Below the pieces are notes generated by a model. That model ran no database searches and was not told the origin of the DNA. It was given only the letters and a program-made list of their open reading frames with translations. The translations under genes were made by a program, and so were the position numbers. Positions 42,620 to 51,278 of a stretch of DNA of 64,000 bases are shown piece by piece. Location: positions 110,480-174,479 of the forward strand of contig CAWEYC010000017.1 of assembly GCA_963813195.1 (NCBI GenBank). Reading direction: 5' to 3'. Position 1 is the stretch's first letter; each line of letters begins with the position of its first letter. Source of the stretch: Roseiarcus sp963813195 (lineage in GTDB: Bacteria > Pseudomonadota > Alphaproteobacteria > Rhizobiales > Beijerinckiaceae).

Positions 42620-43468
42620 TTAGGCGGCTTTGAAAATGCGGAAGCCCTCGATTTCCTTAACGATCGGCAGGTGCGCCCATCGATCGTTGTCGTGAAGGAT
42701 GATGAGCCGATTTAGATCGCGGCCAATTTCCTTATTGATGCGATCGATCGTCTTGAGTTGCTCCCACACGCTGCCAACTCCAGCCCCCAGGGGCACATAG
42801 ACGCCGTCGTGCTTGTGGCCGCAGATATTGCGTTTGCCATAGATGCAGTCACCCGAAACGACCCGGACGCCCTGCGCGGTGTCGATGATGACGAACTGTT
42901 GGCCGAGCGTGTGCCCCTCGCCAAGCCGCACGTGGATGCCCGGGATGATGTCGTCGACGTCGCCGTCGACCATGTTCATGCGATGCTCGACGGACGCGTC
43001 GAAGGCGCGGCGCATATCGTCCGGATTGACGACTTCCGTCAGGAAGCCGAATTCCGGCGGCAGCGCCATCATCTCCGTCCAGCTGAGAATCTCGCGCTTC
43101 TGGATGTGGAGGCGCGCCTTGGGAAATTTCCCGATCGACCCCATGTGGTCGAAATGAGCGTGGCTAATCACGATGTCCGACACGGCGTCAGGCGCAACGC
43201 CCATCTCCGCCAGCATCCGAAGCGGCGATATCCAATAGGGCACGTTGAATTTGACGCTCATCGCTTCGCCGCTGCCCTCGCGCATGAATCCGCTGTCGAC
43301 GAGCACGTTTCTTTCGCCGCTCCTGGCGAGGACGAACGAGAATGGCACGTCCATGACGCCGTCCGCGTGCGCGCCCTGGATGAGGCTGGCGATTGGCTGG
43401 TCCTTCGAACGGGCGTATTCGATGACATGAACATCCCAGACGGGCTTTGACGCATCTGACATTGACAT
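42620..43468 (-). CDS. Metallo-beta-lactamase fold hydrolase, lactonase-like
   Basis: A 282-residue enzyme with the two-metal motif VISHAHFDHMGSIGKFP, further ligands RLGEGHTLGQQFVIID and VVSGDCIYGKRN, and the late His in LIILHDNDRWAHLP. The general pattern resembles N-acyl-homoserine lactonases of the AttM/AhlD group. In an operon with a sugar transporter and an oxidoreductase, hydrolysis of a sugar lactone is at least as likely as quorum quenching. ATG 43468 has AAGGAGC upstream, and it lies 5 bp from the permease gene. Confidence 0.82.
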   Translation of the reverse strand: MSMSDASKPVWDVHVIEYARSKDQPIASLIQGAHADGVMDVPFSFVLARSGERNVLVDSGFMREGSGEAMSVKFNVPYWISPLRMLAEMGVAPDAVSDIVISHAHFDHMGSIGKFPKARLHIQKREILSWTEMMALPPEFGFLTEVVNPDDMRRAFDASVEHRMNMVDGDVDDIIPGIHVRLGEGHTLGQQFVIIDTAQGVRVVSGDCIYGKRNICGHKHDGVYVPLGAGVGSVWEQLKTIDRINKEIGRDLNRLIILHDNDRWAHLPIVKEIEGFRIFKAA

Positions 43469-43473
43469 GCTCC

Positions 43474-44472
43474 TTAACTTTCAGAAATGGCCCGGCCGAG
43501 GCTCGACAGCCCGACGGCGACAATCAGGATGGCGCCCTGCAGAATGAATTGCGAAAAGGTCGGCGCGCCGAAAATGTTGAGACCGTTGAAGCCGAAGGCG
43601 ATAATCAGCGCCCCGATCAATGTGCCGAGCACATGGAATTCGCCGTCGCGCAGCGTCGCCGACCCCAAGAAAACAGCGGCGAACGCCGTGAGGAGATAGC
43701 CGTCGGCGGCGCTTGTCGTGCCGCTGCCGAGACGCGAGGCCAAGAGAACGCCGGTCAGGGCGGCGCAGACGCCCGAGATGACGAAGCCGAGGATTTTGAT
43801 GCGGTCGACATTGATGCCGGACAGGCGCGCCGCCGCCGGATTGCCCCCGACAGCCTGGATTTCCTGGCCGAGCGGCGTGCGCTCCACCAGAAGCCATAGT
43901 CCGCCGAGCACGATCGCCATGATGATGATGTTGTTGGGTACGCCAAAAATCCAACGGCCAAGCGAAAGCTGCAGGAAAGCCTCCGGCACGCCGGCGACGA
44001 TCGGCACGCCGGCCGAATAGGCGAATGCAAGTCCCGTCAGGATAGTGCCGACGCCCAATGTCGCGATCACCGAATTGACCTTGATCTTGGTCACGATGAA
44101 TCCGTTGACCAGACCGATCACGGCGCCGACTGCGAGGACGATGAGTATCGCCAGCGGAATGGGGAGTTTATTGCTGACGATAAGGCCCGTCACCAGGATG
44201 CCATGCAGGCTGGCGGCGAAGCCAATCGAGAGATCGAGTTCCCCGACAACGACGGCGAGCGTCAGACCCGCGGCGATGATCATCGCCAGCGACGCCTGGT
44301 TCAGCACGTTGGTGAAATTGCTCGCGGTCGGAAACGCCCGTGGCGACAGGAACGAAAACGCAGCAATCATCGCTATCAATCCGATGATGGTGCCGTAGCG
44401 CGCGAAAAAGCCGAGATAGGACTTGGCGCGGCGAGACAGTCGGCGATTGGACGTGAGGGTGTTTGTTGTCAT
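43474..44472 (-). CDS. RbsC-type sugar ABC transporter permease
   Basis: A 332-residue inner-membrane permease starting at ATG 44472 (GGAGAG upstream), in a 4-bp ATGA overlap with the ATPase gene. It has VVVGELDLSIGFAASLHGIL, GLVNGFIVTKIKVNSVIATL, AVGGNPAAARLSGINVDRIK and several hydrophobic helices. It serves the LacI-controlled transporter. The substrate is unknown but is probably a sugar or polyol given the regulator and nearby kinase. Confidence 0.9.
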   Translation of the reverse strand: MTTNTLTSNRRLSRRAKSYLGFFARYGTIIGLIAMIAAFSFLSPRAFPTASNFTNVLNQASLAMIIAAGLTLAVVVGELDLSIGFAASLHGILVTGLIVSNKLPIPLAILIVLAVGAVIGLVNGFIVTKIKVNSVIATLGVGTILTGLAFAYSAGVPIVAGVPEAFLQLSLGRWIFGVPNNIIIMAIVLGGLWLLVERTPLGQEIQAVGGNPAAARLSGINVDRIKILGFVISGVCAALTGVLLASRLGSGTTSAADGYLLTAFAAVFLGSATLRDGEFHVLGTLIGALIIAFGFNGLNIFGAPTFSQFILQGAILIVAVGLSSLGRAISES

Positions 44473-46034
44473 GGGATGCTCTCCGCCGATACGGGCGCTC
44501 CGGCGTAGCTCGCCTCGATGATCGCGTTGCGGGAAAGGGCGGCCCCGCCGAGTTCCTGGACGATGAGACCTTCCGCCATCACCAGCACGCGGTCGCAGAG
44601 ATCCGGCAGTTCCTCCGGCTCGGACGAGACGACGAGAACGGCCATTCCCTTCTCGGCGAAGTCGCGGATCAGCTTGTGGATTTCGGCGCGGGCGCCAATG
44701 TCGACGCCCCGCGTCGGCTCGTCGAGGATCAGAATCTGCGGCGCGCGCATCAGCCAACGCCCAAGCACGACCTTTTGCTGATTGCCGCCGCTGAGGCGTC
44801 CGACCGGCGTTTCCGTGCTGGCGGACTTGATCATGAGATCGCGGATGGTCGCCTTGGTGAAGGCTTCACGCCGGCTGTAGTCGATCAAGGGCAAATACGG
44901 GCCGCGCACGATGTTGGCGAGGTTGGCGATTTGCATGTTGAAGGCGACGCTCTTGGTCAGAAGGAGCCCTTCCGCGCGACGTTCCTCGGGCACAAGTCCA
45001 AAGCCCGCTTTGACGGCATGCGCCGGGCTCTTCGGCGCGAACGGCTTGCCATGCAGCGTCATCGTTCCACTGTCGAGCTTGTCGGCGCCATAGATGAGCC
45101 GAACCAGTTCGCTGCGGCCGGCTCCGACAAGGCCTCCGATGCCCAGAACTTCGCCGCGACGGAGTTCGAAGCTCACACCCTTGACCCGGGGAAGCCTCGT
45201 CAAGCCCGCGACCCTCAGCACGACATCGCTGGGGTTGGGCGGCTTGCGCGCGGGGGCGACAGCCTCGACCGCGTGCCCGACGATCGCCTCGACCAGCCCA
45301 CCGCGATCCAACCGATCCCGCTCGATGCGCCGCACCGACTGTCCGTCGCGAAACACAGTCACTGCGTTGCACAGCTCCAGAATCTCGTTCAATCGATGCG
45401 AGACATAGAGGACGGCGACACCGGACCGCGAAAGATCTCTGACGATCGAGAACAGCTTTTCGCTCTCGCTGGCCGATAGGGAGGCCGTCGGTTCGTCCAT
45501 GACGATGAGACGGGCCTTGCGGACGAGCGCGCGACAGATGTTGATCAGCCAATTCTCGGCGGTCGACAGTCCCTTCACATTCGCGAACAACGGCGCGACG
45601 ATGCCGACGCGCCTTGCAATCGGTTCGATGTCGCGCGCGATCGCCCGCCAGTCGATCACGCCGAGCCGCGTCTTTTTCGGCACGCCGAGCATGATATTCT
45701 GAATCACGTTCATGCCGGGCACGAACGCCAGTTCTTGATGGATGAAACTCATGCCGAGTTCGGTGGCGCGATGGGGCGTCGAAAGGCTGATCGCCGACCC
45801 ATCCAGGATGACGCGGCCCCGATCGGGCTGAGTGAGGCCCGCCAAAATCCGTATCAGCGTCGACTTGCCAGCGCCATTGGCGCCCACGAGACCATGAATC
45901 TCGCCGGCGCCGAGCGAAAGCGAAACGCCTTTTAGAGCCTGGACGCCGCCGTAGGACTTGGCGACGTCTTCAACCTCCAAAAGCGGAGGCGCTTTCGGCG
46001 CCTCCGAGAACTTCAACGTCTCAATCATCGACAC
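44469..46034 (-). CDS. RbsA-type sugar ABC transporter ATPase
   Basis: A 521-residue protein with tandem nucleotide-binding domains. The first has VGANGAGKSTLIRILAGLTQ, VKGLSTAENWLINICRALV and LIVMDEPTASL. The second has IGGLVGAGRSELVRLIYG, RLSGGNQQKVVLGRWL and ILILDEPTRGVDIGARAEI. Start GTG 46034 or ATG 46028 are both possible with weak ribosome sites. It lies between the binding-protein gene (18 bp) and the permease gene (overlap). Confidence 0.9.
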   Translation of the reverse strand: MSMIETLKFSEAPKAPPLLEVEDVAKSYGGVQALKGVSLSLGAGEIHGLVGANGAGKSTLIRILAGLTQPDRGRVILDGSAISLSTPHRATELGMSFIHQELAFVPGMNVIQNIMLGVPKKTRLGVIDWRAIARDIEPIARRVGIVAPLFANVKGLSTAENWLINICRALVRKARLIVMDEPTASLSASESEKLFSIVRDLSRSGVAVLYVSHRLNEILELCNAVTVFRDGQSVRRIERDRLDRGGLVEAIVGHAVEAVAPARKPPNPSDVVLRVAGLTRLPRVKGVSFELRRGEVLGIGGLVGAGRSELVRLIYGADKLDSGTMTLHGKPFAPKSPAHAVKAGFGLVPEERRAEGLLLTKSVAFNMQIANLANIVRGPYLPLIDYSRREAFTKATIRDLMIKSASTETPVGRLSGGNQQKVVLGRWLMRAPQILILDEPTRGVDIGARAEIHKLIRDFAEKGMAVLVVSSEPEELPDLCDRVLVMAEGLIVQELGGAALSRNAIIEASYAGAPVSAESIP

Positions 46035-46052
46035 GAAGGTGCACCTTGGTGG

Positions 46053-46997
46053 CTATTTGCCGACGGCGTCGGGGTGGTCCTTGATGAACTGAGCAACATT
46101 TGCTTGCGTAATCAAGGCGGCCGGCACTTCGGCGGCCTTCGGCGTCCAACCGTCGCCGGCGGCTTTGATCTGCTTCAGCAGCTTCACCATCTGGAACCCC
46201 TCGGTGTAGCTGTCCTGCCACGAGGTGGCGGTCATATGGCCGTTCTTGATATTTTCGATCGCCTGAGCGTTGCCGTTGACGCCATACACCTTGACGTCGT
46301 CGCGGCCCTGCTGGCGCAACGCGCCGATCGCGCCGATCGCCGGATCGTCCCAGCAACCCCAGATCGCCAGATTGCCGCCGCCGGCGGGATGCGAGGCGAG
46401 CCAGGCGTTGGCGTATTGCGCGCCGTCCTCGAAATAGCCGGGAATGCGAACTTCGTTCTTGGTGACTTTGATCCCGGGATTCTTCGCGACGACCTGATCG
46501 AGCAGAACTTCACGGTTGCGGCAGACCTCGCCGGTCCGATAGGCCAGCACGAGCAAGTCGCCCTTTCCGCCGAGATCCTTCACCATCTGATCGATGACAG
46601 GTTGAGCAACCGGGGCGCCGGAGCCGTTGGTCGCGGCGACCGAACCGCCCAGACCGCCGCCCCAAGTCACCACAGGAATCTTCGCCGCCTTCGCTGCGGC
46701 GAGGCCGGCGCCGATCGAGGAATAGGGGAACACCATGTCGACAATCGCGCCGGCGCCAAGCTGGACGAAGTTCTGGATCCCGGCATTAGCCTGATCGGCG
46801 CTTCCGGCGGCGTCGATGACCGAGACCTTCCAGCCGTCTTGATTGGCCGCGGCGGTCGCGCCGGCGATGTATCGCGCGTTGTTGGCCTCAGTCGCGGAAA
46901 TGGAAACAATGCCGAGCAACGGTTTGTCCGCCGCCTGCGCAGAAACCCCCACCAGCGCGCAGCCGACGGCGAGGAACCCGATCATAGAGCGTTTCAT
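46053..46997 (-). CDS. RbsB-type sugar ABC transporter binding protein
   Basis: A 314-residue exported protein. The signal peptide (MIGFLAVGCALVGVSAQA) follows ATG 46997, itself after AGGGGAGAG. The fold blocks are LLGIVSISATEANNARYIAG, GAGAIVDMVFPYSSIGAGLA, DLLVLAYRTGEVCRNREVLL and LAIWGCWDDPAIGAIGALRQ. First gene of the operon and divergent from the LacI-type regulator, with two matching operator candidates between them. Confidence 0.9.
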   Translation of the reverse strand: MKRSMIGFLAVGCALVGVSAQAADKPLLGIVSISATEANNARYIAGATAAANQDGWKVSVIDAAGSADQANAGIQNFVQLGAGAIVDMVFPYSSIGAGLAAAKAAKIPVVTWGGGLGGSVAATNGSGAPVAQPVIDQMVKDLGGKGDLLVLAYRTGEVCRNREVLLDQVVAKNPGIKVTKNEVRIPGYFEDGAQYANAWLASHPAGGGNLAIWGCWDDPAIGAIGALRQQGRDDVKVYGVNGNAQAIENIKNGHMTATSWQDSYTEGFQMVKLLKQIKAAGDGWTPKAAEVPAALITQANVAQFIKDHPDAVGK

Positions 46998-47048
46998 CTG
47001 CCTCTCCCCTTTTAGGCGCGCTTTCCGCGCAATCGATCAGCGAACAAG

Positions 47049-47064
47049 AGCTAATCGTTTCGCC
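47049..47064. promoter_or_regulatory. LacI-type operator candidate 1
   Basis: AGCTAATCGTTTCGCC, the near-perfect counterpart of operator 2 in inverted orientation, 52 bp before the binding-protein start. It is a semi-palindrome around TCG, typical of LacI-family sites. Confidence 0.5.
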
Positions 47065-47157
47065 ATAATCGACGATCCCCCGCCCGAAGGCAAGCACAAT
47101 TGTTCGCGATCGTGGACAAGTCCGGCCCAATGCGATAGGAGAGGAGCCCGCAGTTTC

Positions 47158-47173
47158 GGCAAAACGTTTAGCT
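47158..47173. promoter_or_regulatory. LacI-type operator candidate 2
   Basis: GGCAAAACGTTTAGCT; its reverse complement matches operator 1 at 14 of 16 positions. It has an AACGTT centre as in many LacI-family operators and lies 10 bp before the regulator start, which suggests autoregulation and looping between the two sites. Confidence 0.55.
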
Positions 47174-47182
47174 GGGTGTTCG

Positions 47183-48259
47183 GTGTCAACAATCAAGGAT
47201 GTTGCCCAGGCCGCCGACGTATCGACCGCGACGGTCTCCGCCGTGATCAACGATACCGCCTACGTCAGCCCGCAGCTGCGTAAGCGCGTGTTGGCGGCGA
47301 TCGATGAGCTCAACTACTCGCCGATGCATGCCGCCCAAAATCTGAAAAGTGGGCGCAGCAAGCTCATCGCGCTCGTCGTCGCCGACCTCGCCAATCCTTT
47401 CTTCGCCCGGGTCGTCTGCGCCGCGGAGGCGGCCGTCGCGGCGTGGGGCTATTCGCTCGTCGTCTTCAACAGCGACGAGAAGCCGGAGAACGAGAGACGA
47501 ATATTCTCGCGCATTCGCACGCTCTCCTGCGATGGAGTTGTTCTCGCTCCGGTCGGCGTCGCGATCCGCCGCGACCGGCGAGATTCCGAGGGCAATGCAA
47601 TGCCGATGGTCCTGTTCGGCCGCGTTGTCGACGACGACCAGTCCGACACGGTCACGCTCGACAACATTTCCGCCGCCAAACAGGTCGCCAACTATCTGCT
47701 CGATCTCGGACATCAGCGCATCGGCACGATCACCGGGCCGTTGCATCTCACGACGGGCCGCGGTCGCCTTGACGGGCTATTGCAGGCGATGCGAGAGCGA
47801 GGCTTGACCCCTCAGCCCGGGCATGTCCGATCCGGCGAATTCCGCGAGGATGTCGCGTACTCGGTCGCGCGCGAGATTTTGGAGCGCCCGGACCGGCCGA
47901 GCGCTCTTTATGCCGCGAACGGCGTGATGGCCCTCGGCGTCATGCGCGCTGTCGCCGATCTCGGCCTCAAATGCCCGGAGGACATTTCGGTCGCGTCAAC
48001 CGACACGATTCCCGGCACCGGGGGGCTAAAGCCTCGCCTGACGCGCACTGAGCACCCGGTGACGGACATGACGAACGAGGCGCTGCGCCTGCTGTTCGAT
48101 CGCATCAGTCATGGCAACGATCTGCAACCGCGCAATGTCGTGTTCGAACCGGCGCTCGTCCTCGGCGAAAGCTGCGGGCCATTCATCGGCAGGCGGACGC
48201 GCGAGGAGGCATTGCGCCAACCATCAGCCTTCAAGGAGGAGCCGCAGTTCGGACGTTGA
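47183..48259 (+). CDS. LacI-family transcriptional regulator
   Basis: A 358-residue repressor starting at GTG 47183. The DNA-binding head is TIKDVAQAADVSTATVSAVI followed by a hinge helix (PMHAAQNLKSGRSKLIALVV). The sugar-binding core follows: ADLANPFFARVVCAAEAAVA, FGRVVDDDQSDTVTLDNISA, GHQRIGTITGPLHLTTGRGR and ALYAANGVMALGVMRAV. It is divergently transcribed from the transporter/hydrolase/reductase operon and very probably controls it through the two operators in the gap. The inducer is unknown. Confidence 0.9.
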   Translation: MSTIKDVAQAADVSTATVSAVINDTAYVSPQLRKRVLAAIDELNYSPMHAAQNLKSGRSKLIALVVADLANPFFARVVCAAEAAVAAWGYSLVVFNSDEKPENERRIFSRIRTLSCDGVVLAPVGVAIRRDRRDSEGNAMPMVLFGRVVDDDQSDTVTLDNISAAKQVANYLLDLGHQRIGTITGPLHLTTGRGRLDGLLQAMRERGLTPQPGHVRSGEFREDVAYSVAREILERPDRPSALYAANGVMALGVMRAVADLGLKCPEDISVASTDTIPGTGGLKPRLTRTEHPVTDMTNEALRLLFDRISHGNDLQPRNVVFEPALVLGESCGPFIGRRTREEALRQPSAFKEEPQFGR

Positions 48260-48469
48260 TATCGGCGATCGGCAAGCGGCGGACGACGGCGCGCTCTGCC
48301 GGAAGGCGCCCGGTTTCCGCGAGGGGAAGGCCGCCCCGTCGCAGCCTTCGGTAGTGCGGGGATTTCGTAATTTCCGCCCTCGTTCCGACAATTGCTTTCT
48401 ATATTTCGGAAATCGCGATATGGTGTCTGTGTCCCGCCGTTTCGACTCCGGCGCGGGCGGAGGGTTACG

Positions 48470-48720
48470 ATGGACGGAGCCGAGCGGACCAGTCGGCGAG
48501 GCGGCGCCGCGACATTCTCGATCTCGTCGCCTCCGGCTACGCCCGCGAGGCGATCGCCGTGAGGCTGACGCTCGGGGTAAAACGGTGCGGCGCGAAGCCA
48601 GGCGATCGGAAAGCGGTCCAACTGTTGCTGACGGTCATCGCGCAACTCGGCAATTTGAGCGGCGCCGCAGCCTGCGGAAACGGGACCGAAAATGGCGCCC
48701 AAGCAATTGAAAAGACGAAG
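48470..48720 (+). pseudogene. Decayed helix-turn-helix gene
   Basis: ATG 48470 follows a strong GGAGGG site, but its frame ends after 30 codons. The adjacent frame encodes RRRRDILDLVASGYAREAIA then VRLTLGVK. The third frame continues TVRREARRS. Read across, this is one helix-turn-helix of a type seen in small regulators and transposon helpers. At least two one-base frame breaks, one in a short A-run, disable it. The upstream 200 bp have a promoter-like AT-rich patch (TTGCTTTCTATATTTCGG). No other part of the gene is recognisable before the IS630 element. Confidence 0.35.
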
Positions 48721-48842
48721 AGGCGTACAGGGACAAGCGTTCGACAGCCCAGCGAACGTGCCGCAGCCATCGAATGCCCTCTCCGCCATCCGATGAGCGA
48801 AGTAACCGCATGCCTTGTGCGCTTTGAATCTAGTGGCGCGAG

Positions 48843-49544
48843 TCATTCGAACTGAGGGTACAATCTTTTGAGTTTCACGCGGGCGTCGGCGGTTGTGAAT
48901 TGCCAGTCCGCGCTGGCGTGATGTTTGTTTCGGTTTTCCTGCCAGACGCCGATTTCGCGGATAAGGGATGGCTTGTCGGGAATTCGGCGGGCGAGACATT
49001 GGGTGGCAAGGACGCCGAGTTCGGATTCGGCCATGTCGAGCCAGCTTCCGTGTTTGGGCGTGTAATGCCATTCGAACCGCTCGACGAGACGGCGCGCTTC
49101 GGGAGCGGGAAAGGCCGCGTAGAGGGAGGCGGGCGTGTGGGTGCTTAAATTGTCCTGAACCAGCACGATCTTGGCCGCGTCGGGAAAATGAGTGTCGCAG
49201 AGGTCCCTGAGCGCGTGGGCGTAATCGACGGCGGCATGACGGTCGGTGACCTTCACGTGTCGCCAGCCTTCGAGCGGCGCGAACATCATGAACAGATTGG
49301 CGACGCCGTTGCGTTCGTATTCATTGTCGTGGCGCGCCGGCTTCCCAGGCTTGGCGCCGAGGGGCTTACGCGTCTCAATGACCAACTGCTTCGACGTTTC
49401 ATCGAGACAAACCAAGGGCCGCTGAGGATCGTGCGGTCTTTGGTAGACTTCCAGAACGTCTTCCATCGCCGCTACGAAGGCGGAATTGGCCTCGGGCGCG
49501 ATCACCCATTGCTGCTTACGATGCGGCTGGAGGATGTTTTTTTG
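48843..49544 (-). CDS. IS630 transposase, downstream frame (orfB, catalytic part)
   Basis: The -1 frame after the A7 tract supplies the DDE domain: PLVCLDETSKQLVIETRKPL (first Asp), AAKIVLVQDNLSTHTPASLY (second Asp) and KHGSWLDMAESELGVLATQC (Glu), ending in KLKRLYPQFE. Expression as a fusion through -1 frameshifting on the A7 run is known for IS630-group elements. The frame has no convincing start of its own here. Confidence 0.85.
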   Translation of the reverse strand, partial: QKNILQPHRKQQWVIAPEANSAFVAAMEDVLEVYQRPHDPQRPLVCLDETSKQLVIETRKPLGAKPGKPARHDNEYERNGVANLFMMFAPLEGWRHVKVTDRHAAVDYAHALRDLCDTHFPDAAKIVLVQDNLSTHTPASLYAAFPAPEARRLVERFEWHYTPKHGSWLDMAESELGVLATQCLARRIPDKPSLIREIGVWQENRNKHHASADWQFTTADARVKLKRLYPQFE

Positions 49545-49960
49545 AGCGTCCGGCCGATTGTGTTGTCGCTGGCCTTCTCGACGATGTTCAATTCGACGAC
49601 CTTCTCCTCCAGAAGGCGCAGGCTCCATTTGGCGAAACCCTCCGGCGCGGGTCCGCACGTCAACGCGATCAGCTTCGCCTCCGCCGCGCCGTCGAATATC
49701 CGAGGCCGCGCCGATCTCGGATTGTACTTGCGCGACAGAACCGCTTCGAGACCCTCCTCGACAAGCAGCTTTCGCGTCCGCTCGACCGTCGCATCGCCCG
49801 CGTCCAAAGCCTCGGCGATCCGGCTGTCGCTCCAACCCTCGCCCGCCTCCGAAACGTCGGCCTTCAACAAGATCCGCGCCCTCGTCAACAAATGCGCCGC
49901 AGGCTTGCCCTTGCGAATGAACTCCTCAAGCCGGCCCCGCTCCTCCGGGCTCAGCCTCAC
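49502..49960 (-). CDS. IS630 transposase, upstream frame (orfA)
   Basis: A 152-residue zero-frame product. It holds the DNA-binding half: RLSPEERGRLEEFIRKGKPA, RILLKADVSEAGEGWSDSRI, a helix-turn-helix (SRIAEALDAGDATVERTRKL) and the linker PRSARPRIFDGAAEAKLIAL. The frame runs past an A7 tract (49537-49543) to an early stop. The catalytic half lies in the -1 frame after this tract. Confidence 0.85.
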   Translation of the reverse strand: MRLSPEERGRLEEFIRKGKPAAHLLTRARILLKADVSEAGEGWSDSRIAEALDAGDATVERTRKLLVEEGLEAVLSRKYNPRSARPRIFDGAAEAKLIALTCGPAPEGFAKWSLRLLEEKVVELNIVEKASDNTIGRTLKKTSSSRIVSSNG

Positions 49961-50072
49961 AACGTACTTCTTGACGCTGATATCCTTCCCCGCCGCGAAT
50001 CACCTCCGTCGTTGCCGCACGACGGCATAGATTCAGAAAACCGCATCAATGCCAAGGACGCGAGCCACTAGT

Positions 50073-51044
50073 CTAGGTCTTTATCAGTTGGTCCGTATAG
50101 AGATCCGGCACGTACATCTGCTTAGGTATCGGTCCGCGAATGTAATTCGGGTTGTGCACGCGGGCGGGCAAGACCGGATTCTCGTGCGGGATTTCCTCAT
50201 AGGGAATCTGCGAGAGGAAATGGGCGATGCAATTCAACCGCGCCCGCTTCTTGTCATCGGCCTCGACGATCCACCACGGCGCCTCCGGGATGTGGGATCT
50301 TTCGAGCATCGTTTCCTTGGCCTTGGTGTATTGCTCCCAGCGGCGGCGGGACTCGAGGTCCATCGGGCTGAGCTTCCACTGTTTCAAGGGATCGTGGATG
50401 CGCATCATGAAGCGCAGATGCTGTTCGTCGTCCGTGATGGAGAACCAGTACTTGACCAGGACGATCCCCGAACGCACCAACATCCGTTCAAACTCGGGAG
50501 CGGAATGGAAGAACTCCTCGTATTCGTCGTCCGTGCAAAACCCCATGACGCGTTCGACGCCGGCGCGATTGTACCAACTGCGGTCGAAGAGAACGATCTC
50601 TCCCCCCGCGGGGAGGTGGGGCACGTAGCGTTGGAAATACCACTGGCTGCGCTCGCGTTCACTTGGCGCGGGTAGCGCGGCGACGCGGCAGACGCGAGGG
50701 TTGAGCCGCTGCGTGATGCGCTTGATCGCGCCGCCCTTGCCGGCGGAATCGCGCCCCTCGAAGAGGACCACGACCTTCAGCTTCTTGTGGACCACCCAAT
50801 CCTGCAGCTTCACGAGTTCCCGCTGGAGGCGAAGCAACTCGTGAAAATAAAAGCGACGCTCGATCGTTTCGCGCTCAGGATGGTCGGCGACATCCCCCAG
50901 GATCGCAGCGAGATGATCGTCGTCGATCTCCATTTCCAGCTCTTCGTCCAAGCTGTCGACGAGTTCGCCGTGGATGCGCCGATACAGCGCGCTTTGGAGG
51001 TTGCTTTCGTCCGCGCCCATGCTGGGTTCCTTTGAATAGGCCAT
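50073..51044 (-). CDS. ppk2: Polyphosphate kinase 2
   Basis: A 323-residue single-domain PPK2 that transfers phosphate between polyphosphate and nucleotides. It has Walker A VVVLFEGRDSAGKGGAIKRI, the Walker B region GGEIVLFDRSWYNRAGVERV and the lid (MGFCTDDEYEEFF), with FSITDDEQHLRFMMRIHDPL and PWWIVEADDKKRARLNCIAH following. The N-terminal 50 residues are acidic. The stop codon lies 3 bp from the IS630 element, so any natural 3' terminator has been displaced. The 230 bp upstream hold its promoter; no motif was resolved. Confidence 0.92.
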   Translation of the reverse strand: MAYSKEPSMGADESNLQSALYRRIHGELVDSLDEELEMEIDDDHLAAILGDVADHPERETIERRFYFHELLRLQRELVKLQDWVVHKKLKVVVLFEGRDSAGKGGAIKRITQRLNPRVCRVAALPAPSERERSQWYFQRYVPHLPAGGEIVLFDRSWYNRAGVERVMGFCTDDEYEEFFHSAPEFERMLVRSGIVLVKYWFSITDDEQHLRFMMRIHDPLKQWKLSPMDLESRRRWEQYTKAKETMLERSHIPEAPWWIVEADDKKRARLNCIAHFLSQIPYEEIPHENPVLPARVHNPNYIRGPIPKQMYVPDLYTDQLIKT

Positions 51045-51278
51045 TTCTCTGGCCGCGCTGCGTTATCCGGAACTCTGGAGCACGCATGTGATAAATTCGC
51101 GACAGCGTCCCCGGCCAGCCATCTCGCTAGCCCGTAATCAATTATCATCGTTCGGTTCGAGCCGGGCTGGCTCGCCTTACCCGGTCGGCGAAGCAGGCGT
51201 CGAAGCGCAAACAACTTGCTGAAATGGCCAGAACGATAAAAACAGATGTAAGATACGGCAATCGTTGGAGGTATCGCC

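Larger units (their letters stand above)
48833..50068 (-). mobile_element. IS630-family insertion sequence
   Basis: A 1236-bp element flanked by TA on both sides (48831-48832 and 50069-50070), the usual IS630 target duplication. The ends are imperfect inverted repeats: GTGGCGCGAGTCATT at the left and, reverse complemented, GTGGCTCGCGTCCTT at the right. It carries a two-frame transposase. Its right end is 3 bp from the stop codon of the PPK2 gene. Confidence 0.85.
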
